Source: Sphingomonadales bacterium (lineage in GTDB: Bacteria; Pseudomonadota; Alphaproteobacteria; Sphingomonadales; Sphingomonadaceae). From it: a stretch of 64,000 nt of DNA. The position numbers and the translations under genes are program-made. The notes below the pieces were generated by a model that saw only the letters and a program-made list of their open reading frames with translations, was not told where the DNA came from and ran no database searches. The stretch's first letter is position 1, and every line of letters begins with the position of its first letter. The DNA lies in assembly GCA_028868535.1 (NCBI GenBank), contig JAGWUH010000009.1, positions 1-64,000 of the forward strand. The letters are read 5' to 3'. Shown here piece by piece: positions 52,014-60,652 of this stretch.

Positions 52014-52775
52014 ATGGAAAAGCCCGCAGTCCTGATTACCGGTGGCGCCAAGCGCATCGGCTCGCGCATCGCCCGCAAGCTCGGCGCGGCGGGCTGGCAC
52101 GTGGTGATCCATTACGGCCGGTCGCGGGCCGATGCCGAGGCGCTGGCCGCGCAACTGCCATCCGCCGAATGCGTATCCTGCGACCTGGCCGACAGCGCCG
52201 CGGCGGTGGCGATGGTGCGGGCGCTGGCGGTGCGGCTGGGCGACTGGCGGATGTTGGTCAACTCGGCGGCGGTGTTCCGGTTCGACGACGGCACGGCGAT
52301 CGACGACGGGGTCCACGACGAGGCGATGGTGGTGAACGCGCGCACGCCGGCGATGCTGACGCAGGCCTTCCTGGCCCACGCCCGCGCGGCCGGCGGGCGG
52401 CGCGTCATCAGCCTGACCGACATGAAGCTGGCAAATCCCAACCCGGACTTCTTCTCCTATTCGATGGCCAAGGCGGCGCTGGCGATGGCGGTGCGGATGC
52501 AGGCGATGGCCGGTGGCGCCGCGGGCAATGGCGGCGACCGAATCTATGCGCTGGCGCCCGGGGCGATGCTGCCGAGCCACGACCAGCGCCCCGAGGAGCA
52601 TGAGACCAGCGGCCGGATGAACCTGCTGTCGCGGCTGACCGACCCGGACGAGCTGGCCGACGCGGCGCTGTGGCTGAGCGAGGGCTGGCTGGCCAGCGGC
52701 GAGACGCTTTTCGTCGATTCGGGGCAGCACCTGCTGGCGCAGCCGCGCGACGTGCTTTACCTGGCGCGGGCATGA
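52014..52775 (+). CDS. SDR family oxidoreductase (FolM-like)
   Basis: AVLITGGAKRIGSRIARKL, SLTDMKLANPNPDFFSYSMAKAAL. Confidence 0.88.
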   Translation: MEKPAVLITGGAKRIGSRIARKLGAAGWHVVIHYGRSRADAEALAAQLPSAECVSCDLADSAAAVAMVRALAVRLGDWRMLVNSAAVFRFDDGTAIDDGVHDEAMVVNARTPAMLTQAFLAHARAAGGRRVISLTDMKLANPNPDFFSYSMAKAALAMAVRMQAMAGGAAGNGGDRIYALAPGAMLPSHDQRPEEHETSGRMNLLSRLTDPDELADAALWLSEGWLASGETLFVDSGQHLLAQPRDVLYLARA

Positions 52776-53353
52776 TGGAAGCCTTTTTCGTATCGCTGTC
52801 GGTCGTCGCGCTCGCCGAGATCGGCGACAAGACCATGCTGCTGGCGATCGTGCTGGCGACGCGGCTGCGCGCGCCGGCGCAGATCGTCGCCGGCATCCTC
52901 GCGGCGACCATCGCCAACCACCTGCTGGCGGCATTCGTCGGCGTCGAGCTGGCGGGGGTGCTGGAAGCGCGCTGGTTCCGGATCGCGGTGGCGCTGGGGT
53001 TCATCGCGATGGCGCTGTGGACGCTGGTGCCGGACAAGCTCGACGACGACGAGGACGGGCTGGTCAAGCGGCGCGGCAGCGCGTTCCTGACGACGCTGGT
53101 GTCGTTCTTCATCGTCGAGATGGGCGACAAGACGCAGGTCGCGACGATCGCGCTGGGCGCGCACTATCACAGCGTGATGGTGGTGGCGGCGGGGACGACG
53201 GTGGGGATGCTGCTGGTCAACGGCCCGTCGGTCTATCTCGGCGACCGGCTGATGCGGAAGGTGTCGATGCGGGCGGCGCACCTGGCGGCGGCTGCGCTGT
53301 TCGCGGTCCTGGGGGTCTGGCAACTCGTCTCGGTGCTGCAAGGGCAAGCGTAA
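52772..53353 (+). CDS. TMEM165/GDT1 (UPF0016) family cation transporter
   Basis: Two E-x-G-D-K-T motifs: AEIGDKTMLLAIVLATR and VEMGDKTQVATIALGA. Confidence 0.93.
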   Translation: MMEAFFVSLSVVALAEIGDKTMLLAIVLATRLRAPAQIVAGILAATIANHLLAAFVGVELAGVLEARWFRIAVALGFIAMALWTLVPDKLDDDEDGLVKRRGSAFLTTLVSFFIVEMGDKTQVATIALGAHYHSVMVVAAGTTVGMLLVNGPSVYLGDRLMRKVSMRAAHLAAAALFAVLGVWQLVSVLQGQA

Positions 53354-53419
53354 CGGTTGCGGGGGGCGGGCTGGCCTGATAGGCGCCCCGCGAAATTTCC
53401 CATTCCCCGGAGCTGCGCC

Positions 53420-54655
53420 ATGTCGGACATCAAGAACGTCGTACCCAAGAAGGTCGTTCTGGCCTATTCGGGCGGCCTCGACACCTCGGTCATCCTCAAG
53501 TGGCTGCAGGTGACGTACAACTGCGAGGTGGTGACCTTCACCGCCGACCTCGGCCAGGGCGAGGAGCTGGAGCCGGCGCGCGCCAAGGCGCGGCTGATGG
53601 GCGTGCCCGACGCGAACATCTACATTGATGACCTGCGCGAGGAGTTCGTGCGCGATTTCGTCTTTCCGATGATGCGCGCCAATGCCCGCTACGAGGGCGA
53701 CTACCTGCTGGGCACGTCGATCGCGCGGCCGCTGATTTCCAAGCGGCTGATCGAGATCGCGCGGGAAACCGGCGCCGATGCCGTGGCGCATGGCGCGACC
53801 GGCAAGGGCAACGACCAGGTTCGCTTCGAGCTTTCCGCCTATGCGCTGGAGCCGGGCATCAAGGTGATCGCGCCGTGGCGCGAGTGGGACCTGACCAGCC
53901 GTACCGCGCTGATCGCGTGGGCCGAGCAGCACCAGATCCCGGTGCCCAAGGACAAGCGCGGGGAAAGCCCGTTCTCCACCGACGCGAACCTGCTGCACAC
54001 CTCGTCCGAGGGCAAGGTGCTGGAGAACCCGTGGGAGGAGACTCCGGACTATGTCTATTCGCGCACGGTCAATCCCGAGGACGCGCCCGACCAGCCGGAA
54101 TACGTGACGATCGATTTCGCGCGCGGTGACGGCGTGGCCCTCAACGGCGAGGCGATGAGCCCGGCGACGTTGCTGACCGCGCTGAACGAGCTGGGGCGAA
54201 AGCATGGCATCGGGCGGCTCGATCTCGTCGAGAACCGGTTCGTCGGCATGAAGTCGCGCGGGATGTACGAGACGCCGGGCGGCACGATCTATGCGATCGC
54301 GCACCGCGGCATCGAGAGCATCACGCTCGATCGCGGGGCGGCACACCTCAAGGACGAGCTGATGCCGAAGTATGCCGAGCTGATCTACAACGGCTTCTGG
54401 TTCGCGCCGGAGCGCGAGATGCTGCAGGCGGCGATCGACCACAGCCAGGCGCGGGTGAACGGCACGGTGCGGCTGAAGCTGTACAAGGGCGGCTGCTATG
54501 TCGTCGGCCGCAAGTCGCCCGACAGCCTTTATTCGGAGCGGCACGTGACGTTCGAGGATGATGCCGGCGCCTATGACCAGAAGGACGCAGCCGGGTTCAT
54601 CAAGCTGAACGCGCTGCGGTTGCGGTTGCTGGCACAGCGCGATTCGCGCGGCTGA
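53420..54655 (+). CDS. argG: Argininosuccinate synthase
   Basis: [47 protein letters not shown]. Confidence 0.98.
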   Translation: MSDIKNVVPKKVVLAYSGGLDTSVILKWLQVTYNCEVVTFTADLGQGEELEPARAKARLMGVPDANIYIDDLREEFVRDFVFPMMRANARYEGDYLLGTSIARPLISKRLIEIARETGADAVAHGATGKGNDQVRFELSAYALEPGIKVIAPWREWDLTSRTALIAWAEQHQIPVPKDKRGESPFSTDANLLHTSSEGKVLENPWEETPDYVYSRTVNPEDAPDQPEYVTIDFARGDGVALNGEAMSPATLLTALNELGRKHGIGRLDLVENRFVGMKSRGMYETPGGTIYAIAHRGIESITLDRGAAHLKDELMPKYAELIYNGFWFAPEREMLQAAIDHSQARVNGTVRLKLYKGGCYVVGRKSPDSLYSERHVTFEDDAGAYDQKDAAGFIKLNALRLRLLAQRDSRG

Positions 54656-54877
54656 TCGACCCGGCGGCGACACGGCAAGCGGCGGCGCGGTGGTTGTCCA
54701 CCGCTGCGTCGGCGGCTGTGGATAAGTCATGCAGATTCTGCTTGCGCGACTCGGGGACGAGGCGCAGCATTCTCCCTGTCGAGAGCAGGAAACGCTGCGG
54801 AAAGCGGGCTTCAAACCCCTGATTTTCCGAAACGATCCTTGCTCGAGAAGCTGAGCATTCGCACTGGATTTCGATCA

Positions 54878-55605
54878 ACCGAAGCGCGCGCGAGCGCGGT
54901 TTCGGTGGCGGTGGAGATGTGGGGCGAATGGGCAGATCCGGTGGCTCAGGCTGCCGGGAATGCAGGAATGCGAAGGAGCCATGCCGGACCGTGGACGCGC
55001 AAGCGTCGGGCGGAAAGGCGCCGGATGGCATGCGCCGCAAGGCGATGGTGCCGGAAGGAACGGCCGGGACTTGCAGGGCCGAAGGGCGCTGCGGGGAACG
55101 GTGCGGCCGCAGGGCCGAAGCCGCGAGGCTTCCGACTGCGAGCGCGCGAAAGGCGGCGCCGCGAGGCAAGCCGTCCAACGTCGGTGGCAAGGCGCAGGCA
55201 GGTGTTTCCGGCTTGAGCGACCGGGAGGCTTTTCCCTGGCGGAGGGCCGTCCGGAGCGAGTGCCAGCAGGCACTGTCAGCTGCGGCAGCCGTGCCGGCAT
55301 GGGAAAGGTCCGCGTCCACCCCAGGCCGCAAGGCCGGCGGCGGGAGCGAGGACTTCGCCGGGCCCCGGCCCGGCAGCGCGACGATCAAGGCCGCGGTGGC
55401 CGCGATCCGGATGCGGGAACCGTCCTTTCGGGGATCGGGGACGACTCCTTCGGGAGCCGATGCGGAAGGAGCCGCGGCAAGGGCTGGCAGACCGCAAGGA
55501 AGCCGGCCATTCGCCGGACGCCGGGTCGAAGCGTGACGAAGGACAAGCACCGACGCCAGTGGTGGGACGAGAGTGGGGGCCGGCAGCGATGTCGGCCCCC
55601 ATTTG
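54878..55605 (+). ncRNA. Candidate large structured RNA with multiple GNRA/UUCG hairpins and terminal hairpin
   Basis: GCGA, GCAA and TTCG tetraloops closed by 3-6 bp stems at 54878-54906, 54994-55007, 55033-55044, 55117-55132, 55158-55167, 55324-55335, 55445-55456; terminal hairpin 55575-55600; no convincing protein. Confidence 0.45.
55575..55604 (+). terminator. Terminator-like hairpin GGGGGCCG-gcagcgatgt-CGGCCCCC-ATTT
   Basis: 8-bp stem, short T run. Confidence 0.6.
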
Positions 55606-55790
55606 CGTCTGGTGGACGCGAGCGGGCCATGGGCGCGAGCGGGCCATGGGCGAGCGGTTGGCGCCGGACAGCGGGATATCCGGCGTGAGGCCGGGCGGGG
55701 CATGGCTGCGTGCTGTCGGCGGGGCGGCGGGGCGAGCGGCGGGGCGGCAAGGCGCAGGTCATAGTGGCGACAGCGTCGCGCGTGATGCCC

Positions 55791-55834
55791 GGGCGATAAA
55801 GCATGGCTGGGCGGGCGATAAAGCATGGCTGGGC
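55791..55834. repeat. Exact 22-bp tandem duplication (gggcgataaagcatggctgggc x2)
   Basis: Direct reading. Confidence 0.85.
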
Positions 55835-55875
55835 GGGCGTGGCGGAGCGCGGCGCGGGCGCGGCGGATCTGAGCC

Positions 55876-56168
55876 CGGGCACGCGGTGGCGGGTTCGCCG
55901 GGCGAGTGAGCGATGGGGCAGCGGCGGGTTGTGCGGCGGCGGCGTGGCGCGAGGCATAGCGGCGTGGGAGCGCCTCCGGGCACGCGGTGGCGGCAGGTTC
56001 GCCGGGCGGGGCTGCGAATGGGGAAGCCAGGCGACCGGGCTTGTGGCGGCGGCGTGGCGGTGAAGCGGGTCCGGCGGAGCAGCCGGGCCAAGCTTCGGTT
56101 GGCGGGATCGCGTGGCGCGGTGCCGGAGCAGCGCCGCCGGGCACACGGGGGCGGGTTCGTTGGGCGGT
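55876..56168. repeat. Three degenerate copies of gggcacgcggtggcggg(ca)ttcgccgggcg
   Basis: Copies near 55876, 55977 and 56138. Confidence 0.6.
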
Positions 56169-56207
56169 GCGGCGACGCATGGGCCGCCGTGGGACGGCGC
56201 GGGTGGG

Positions 56208-56648
56208 TCAGGCGGGGCGAACGAGGCTTTGCGGGCTGTACCAGAGGGTGCGGGGACGGCGGTGGGCGATCAGCCAGTCGCCGGCGAGCTGTTCCAGCCT
56301 GTCGTCGTAGTAGCCGCTGTGATCGGGGCCGTGGGCGGTGATCACGAACCAGTAGGTGCGCGCGGTGGCGGTGGCTTCGTCCAGGAGATCGATGCGCATC
56401 GTCGTCAGGTGGTGGCTGACGTAGGCAGGGGTGGCGGTGGACGCGGCGGGCGCGGGGATGACCGAGGGCGCGCGCATCCACTGGCGGATCGCCTCGCGGC
56501 CCGACAGGACCTGGCCATCGAGCTGGAGGACGCCGGCCGGGGTGAAGCAATCGGCGTAGGCATCGGCCTTGCGGGCATCGCCCGACTGGGTGGCGATGGC
56601 GAGGCGGTTGGCGATCAGGGCGCGGGCGGCGGCGTAGACATCAGGCAT
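56208..56648 (-). CDS. SnoaL/NTF2-like protein
   Basis: ALIANRLAIATQSGDARKADAYADCFTPAGVLQLDGQVLSGREAIRQWM, YVSHHLTTMRIDLLDEATATARTYWFV. Confidence 0.8.
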   Translation of the reverse strand: MPDVYAAARALIANRLAIATQSGDARKADAYADCFTPAGVLQLDGQVLSGREAIRQWMRAPSVIPAPAASTATPAYVSHHLTTMRIDLLDEATATARTYWFVITAHGPDHSGYYDDRLEQLAGDWLIAHRRPRTLWYSPQSLVRPA

Positions 56649-56688
56649 TCGGGGGGAAGCAGGCATTCGGCAAGCGCCGCCGCGGGGA

Positions 56689-57102
56689 TCAGCCGGCGGG
56701 GTGGACCTGCAGCAGGGCCATGATCGCGAGGACGACGGCCTTGCAGCAGGCGCGGGCGAACGTGCCGCCCTCGGCGCTGACTTCGACGTCGTGATCGGGG
56801 ATGGCGATGGTGACGTAGTGCAGGCCCTGGACGCCGCGCGAGATCATGAAGCCGGTGCGATCGCCGATCACGCGGAGCATGACGGTTTCCAGCGAATCCG
56901 GGCCGACCGCGGCGCGCAGGGCGGCGGCGTTGCCGTGGACGCCGAACGGCATGGCGAGATCGATCGGCGCGGTATCGATGACGGTGATCAGGCGGGCGAC
57001 GAAGCCTTCGTCCTCCGACGGGTCCTCCGCCACGAGGTTTTCGGCCAGGACCTGGAGGGCGATGAGCCAATCGGCAAAGCCGCGCTCAGCCGAATCGGAC
57101 AT
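56689..57102 (-). CDS. Hypothetical protein
   Basis: Coding-like composition, 137 aa, upstream of SnoaL gene. Confidence 0.6.
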   Translation of the reverse strand: MSDSAERGFADWLIALQVLAENLVAEDPSEDEGFVARLITVIDTAPIDLAMPFGVHGNAAALRAAVGPDSLETVMLRVIGDRTGFMISRGVQGLHYVTIAIPDHDVEVSAEGGTFARACCKAVVLAIMALLQVHPAG

Positions 57103-57130
57103 GGCTTCATCTTTTAACCACATCCATTGT

Positions 57131-57736
57131 CTATACGTTCAGTGTCGATTCGATTGCAATACGGATTGCGCCGCTGGTGCCGTTGACGGCGAGCTTGCTG
57201 ATCATGTTGGCGCGGTGGATTTCGACCGTGCGCGGGCTGATGCCGAGGTTGTCGGCGATCGAGCGGTTGGACAGGCCTTCGGCCAGGCTGAACAGCACTT
57301 CCTTTTCCCGCCGGCTCAGCTGTTCCACCTTGCAGCGGGCGCGGACGGTGGTGAGGAAGACCTTTTCGGCGCGGTGCGCGGCGCTGCTGAGCTGGGCGAC
57401 GCGGGCCGGCACGGTGGCCGGATCGAGCGGCAGCTCGCAGTAATCGAGCGCGCCCTCGTTCATCGCGGCGACGACGGTGGCGGCGGCGGGCCGCTCCGAA
57501 AACGCGACGAACGGGAGCCAGCGGCGGGTCAGTTCCATCTGCTGCTTGAGGCTGGCGATGTTGCCCGCGGTGTCCTCGACGAAGATCAGCGCGCGATCGG
57601 GCCAGCGGCCGGCGATCTCCGCCATGTCGTCGCAGGGGATGACGTAGATGCCGAGATTGGTGAGACCGTAGGAGAATTCGGCGCGCCGCCGGCTGTCACT
57701 ATCGATGACGACGACCTGAAAGGATTCCTGAAACAT
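57131..57736 (-). CDS. LuxR/FixJ-type transcriptional regulator with degenerate receiver
   Basis: HTH LSRREKEVLFSLAEGLSNRSIADNLGISPRTVEIHRANMISKL; receiver-like N terminus VVVIDSDSRRRAEF...RALIFVEDTAG...FVAFSERP...ALDYCELPLDP. Confidence 0.85.
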   Translation of the reverse strand: MFQESFQVVVIDSDSRRRAEFSYGLTNLGIYVIPCDDMAEIAGRWPDRALIFVEDTAGNIASLKQQMELTRRWLPFVAFSERPAAATVVAAMNEGALDYCELPLDPATVPARVAQLSSAAHRAEKVFLTTVRARCKVEQLSRREKEVLFSLAEGLSNRSIADNLGISPRTVEIHRANMISKLAVNGTSGAIRIAIESTLNV

Positions 57737-57850
57737 CGCAACCCGCCCGTTTTGTTGACCCCGCCCCGTCGGCCATCGTCATGCGGCGCGATCGGGACAA
57801 TCACCCAAGTAGACCACCCGTCCGTGATCCTCGGTTAATCCGCAACCAGG

Positions 57851-57873
57851 TATTTCCCCTATTATACGGAATA
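57851..57873. promoter_or_regulatory. Imperfect dyad TATTTCC-N10-GGAATA upstream of the LuxR-type gene
   Basis: tatttcccctattatacggaata. Confidence 0.3.
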
Positions 57874-58230
57874 GTCCATGCATGTTTCTCAGACGATTGA
57901 ATGCGGTGGGCCGGGGTCGCGACGTTGTTGGCTGAAACGCCGTGATATTTTGGGGGACAAATTTATTTCTGGTTGGAGACACGCGATGGTGGACAAGGGG
58001 CAATGACTTTCGATTGCATGATTTTTTCGGAGCTGCGCCGAGGGAGTGGCGATGCCCGAATCGGTGCGGGGACGGTGGACCCGCCCGGTCCGCGTGGAGC
58101 GAATCGGCTGGCGGCGGGCGCGGCGCGGCGGGGGTGGACGAGCCGCCTGGCGGCGACTTCGGCGGCGGGGTCGGTCGGGGGCTGGAGGGGGTGAAAGGTT
58201 ACCGCCGGGGTGCGTCCGGCGGCGGCGGGG

Positions 58231-58265
58231 TTGACACGGGTTGACAGGGTTCAGGGGGCGGATTG
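58231..58265. repeat. 34-35 bp dispersed repeat copy 2 (ttgacacgggttgacagggttcagggggcggattg)
   Basis: Near-identical to 46571-46604; contains the stop codon of the adjacent minus-strand CDS. Confidence 0.85.
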
Positions 58266-58856
58266 CGGGGCGCCGGCGAGGAGGCCGTCGACGGTGGCGT
58301 GAGCGGCGGCCTGCCACGCGTCCCACTCCGCCCGGGCGCGCTCCGCCTGGCGGCGATCGCGGGTGACGTGGATGGCGCGCGGCTCCGGCAGATGCGGCGA
58401 AGCGCTGCCGGAAAGCTCGCGGGCGGCGTTTTCCTCGGCGATGGAATCGAAGAACATCGGGATGGCCGGGACGGCGCCGCCGAGGAGGGCGAGAAGCTCG
58501 TCGAAGCGGGCGGCGTGGTGGACGGCGAGCGGGGCATCGGCGCGCTCGTCGAGGCGGGCGAGATGGGCGAGGAGCAGGCGGGAATCGTGGCGGAGGCGGG
58601 TGCCGACCTGCTCGCCGCGGTGGAAGACGGCCTCCTCGACGCCGTTGAGCGCGCGATCGGCGAGCTCTGCCTCGGCAACCTCACGCGAGAGCACGAGCGC
58701 GCCATCCCAGGCGGCGGCGAAGGCGGGGAGGCGGCGGCGGAGCCGATAGGCGGTTTCGGCAGAGACGCCGGTGCGGGCGCAGGTGAGGCGGACATTGCCG
58801 GTGGCGGCGAGCGCCTCGCAGAACAGGACCTGGCGGGCGGGGGTGAATTCGGACAT
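58251..58856 (-). CDS. Helix-turn-helix protein, terminase small-subunit-like
   Basis: FTPARQVLFCEALAATGNVRLTCARTGVSAETAYRLRRRLPAFAAAWDGAL. Confidence 0.6.
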   Translation of the reverse strand: MSEFTPARQVLFCEALAATGNVRLTCARTGVSAETAYRLRRRLPAFAAAWDGALVLSREVAEAELADRALNGVEEAVFHRGEQVGTRLRHDSRLLLAHLARLDERADAPLAVHHAARFDELLALLGGAVPAIPMFFDSIAEENAARELSGSASPHLPEPRAIHVTRDRRQAERARAEWDAWQAAAHATVDGLLAGAPQSAP

Positions 58857-58962
58857 GGGGCGCGACTCCGTTTTGGTGAAATGTATCGCACCTATGTACC
58901 ATATTGGAACTTTGTAGGAAAGCTTTTCCTTTCACGCCGATGCAGGCGAGCGCGACCAGCCC

Positions 58963-59044
58963 GCAAATATCGATTGTCGATATTTGCCACTGTCAGACTC
59001 CGTGAGTTCAACGTCGCCGCGCCCAGCGGCGACACCGCTTGGAG
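58963..59044 (+). repeat. Two-hairpin structured element, copy A
   Basis: GCAAATATCG-attgt-CGATATTTGC, 12 nt, ccgtgagttcaac, GTCGCCGC-gccca-GCGGCGAC. Confidence 0.8.
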
Positions 59045-59115
59045 CGCGGGTGTGGCGCGAGGCAGGCCGGCATGATACCGTATCGCCGCGAATATAGATT
59101 AGCACGGAGGCGAAG

Positions 59116-59610
59116 ATGCGGTGGGCGATGGTGCTGGCGGCGATGACGGCGACGCCGGCGGGAGCGCAGGAGGCCCCTGCCCCGGCGTGCACGGCGACGG
59201 TGAAGGCGGAGGGGGCGCTGGCGGCCTGGGGCGTGGAGACGGCGATGACAGCGAACGGGGCGGCGACACTGAAGGTGGGCCAGGCGGCGCGGCTGACGCT
59301 GGCGCCGGTGGCGGCGGTTCACTGGGCGGCGGCTCCGGCGAAGGCCCCGGCGGCGGGGACGTTCGGCGGGGTGGTGAACGTGTATGTCGCGAAGGCGGGG
59401 ACCTATCGCGTGGCGCTGGGCGCGGGGGCCTGGCTGGACGTGATCAGGACGGGGGAGACGGCGGCGACGCCATCAACGGCGCACGCGCATGGGCCGGCGT
59501 GCACGGGGGTACGCAAGCTGGTGGACTTCACGTTGGTGACGGGGCGGTATGCCGTGCAGGTTTCCGGCGCGCCCGAGGCGACGATCGGGATGTTGGTGGT
59601 GGCGGGGTGA
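59116..59610 (+). CDS. Hypothetical exported protein
   Basis: Signal peptide MRWAMVLAAMTATPAGAQEA; flanked by the two structured elements. Confidence 0.65.
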   Translation: MRWAMVLAAMTATPAGAQEAPAPACTATVKAEGALAAWGVETAMTANGAATLKVGQAARLTLAPVAAVHWAAAPAKAPAAGTFGGVVNVYVAKAGTYRVALGAGAWLDVIRTGETAATPSTAHAHGPACTGVRKLVDFTLVTGRYAVQVSGAPEATIGMLVVAG

Positions 59611-59611
59611 C

Positions 59612-59692
59612 GTCCAGATCGCTTGTCGATCTGGACCATCATTGGCTTCCGTGAGTTCAACGTCGTTGCGACCAGCGGCGACACTGCTGGAA
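59612..59692 (+). repeat. Two-hairpin structured element, copy B
   Basis: GTCCAGATCG-cttgt-CGATCTGGAC, 12 nt, ccgtgagttcaac, GTCGTTGC-gacca-GCGGCGAC. Confidence 0.8.
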
Positions 59693-59925
59693 GTTTGAGG
59701 GTGGAGAAAAGAATGCGCTGGCTTCTGGCAGTGCGCCAACTTGCAGCCTCCCTCACCCCCATCCAACTCCGGCCAGGCGCTGCACGACGAAGCCTTCGTA
59801 TCCTTCCTCCATCGATGAGGAAGCTTTGCTTCAGCCCAAACCGTAACCGAGCCTGCGGCTCGAAGCCACCCATCCCCTCCCCAAGCGGATCATCGCATTC
59901 CGCACCATGCGGGGGAATACGCCCC

Positions 59926-60111
59926 TTACCACTCCCCCCCGGCATCCTTGATCGCCTGGAGCAGTGCCTGCTTGCTGGCGGTGCGGCGTTTGCCGGTGTT
60001 GCGGGGGAGCTCCGGCTGCCCCAGCGTAGCGCGGCGGGCTGCGAGGCGCTGGCCGAGTTCGGCCATGTCCAGCACGGGCGGCTGCTTATCGGAGGAGGTC
60101 TTCGACGCCAT
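59926..60111 (-). CDS. Small basic protein (61 aa)
   Basis: [61 protein letters not shown]; overlaps NTase gene. Confidence 0.6.
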   Translation of the reverse strand: MASKTSSDKQPPVLDMAELGQRLAARRATLGQPELPRNTGKRRTASKQALLQAIKDAGGEW

Positions 60112-60652
60112 AATCGCCCATGCTTTCTTCGCGGATGCGCCTGTCCAGATAATCCATTTCAGCATCGGGGTGAAGCTGCAGCAAAATGCGGGCCTGTTCG
60201 AACCGGTCCGGCGCGGTGCCGGAGGCGAATTGGCCCATGCGGTCGGCAATCAGGTCCTCGACCGAGATCACGCGGAACAGGGCCGTCTCCCCGATCGGGC
60301 GGACAAGCCGAATGTGCGCGGCATCGACGCCGCCATCCATCGGCACTTCGGCAACGACTTCGAAGCCGAGACCAAGTTCGGGGTGCACCCATCCCTTGAG
60401 CATCGCGCCGGGACCGCTGGGCCGGACAAAGCCCTGCCGCCGCATTTCCTCTTCAAGCTCGGACTGGCGTGTGGTGCAGATATCGAAGTCGCCCGTCGTC
60501 ACCGCGCTGGTGGAATAGAATTCGGCCGCAGCGCCGCCGACAAGGATGGGGCGCGGGAAGCCCTGTTGGTGCATGGCTTCGCTGATGCGGGCGAACAGGC
60601 GCAGGGCGTCGATGAACTCGGGCCGCCACGGGGTGTCCGCCAACGGGTTCAC
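60086..60652 (-). CDS. Nucleotidyltransferase-like protein (pol-beta/AbiEii/DUF6036-type fold)
   Basis: [26 protein letters not shown] (GG...DxD), [18 protein letters not shown] start overlapping uvrA stop (GTGA). Confidence 0.7.
   Translation of the reverse strand: MNPLADTPWRPEFIDALRLFARISEAMHQQGFPRPILVGGAAAEFYSTSAVTTGDFDICTTRQSELEEEMRRQGFVRPSGPGAMLKGWVHPELGLGFEVVAEVPMDGGVDAAHIRLVRPIGETALFRVISVEDLIADRMGQFASGTAPDRFEQARILLQLHPDAEMDYLDRRIREESMGDYGVEDLLR

Noticed and set aside
52772-53353. Mn2+ riboswitch (yybP-ykoY) ahead of the UPF0016 transporter
   Set aside because: Start codon overlaps the upstream SDR stop, leaving no leader for a riboswitch
54600-56180. 526-aa minus-strand ORF and several plus-strand ORFs in the argG downstream gap
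   Set aside because: Pro/Arg/Ala/His-rich low-complexity translations with no domain; better explained as stop-poor GC-rich non-coding DNA
46772-56648. Three SnoaL/NTF2-like genes (7960, 46772, 56208) as a functional cluster
   Set aside because: Widely spaced, divergent and in unrelated contexts; fold is common in this group
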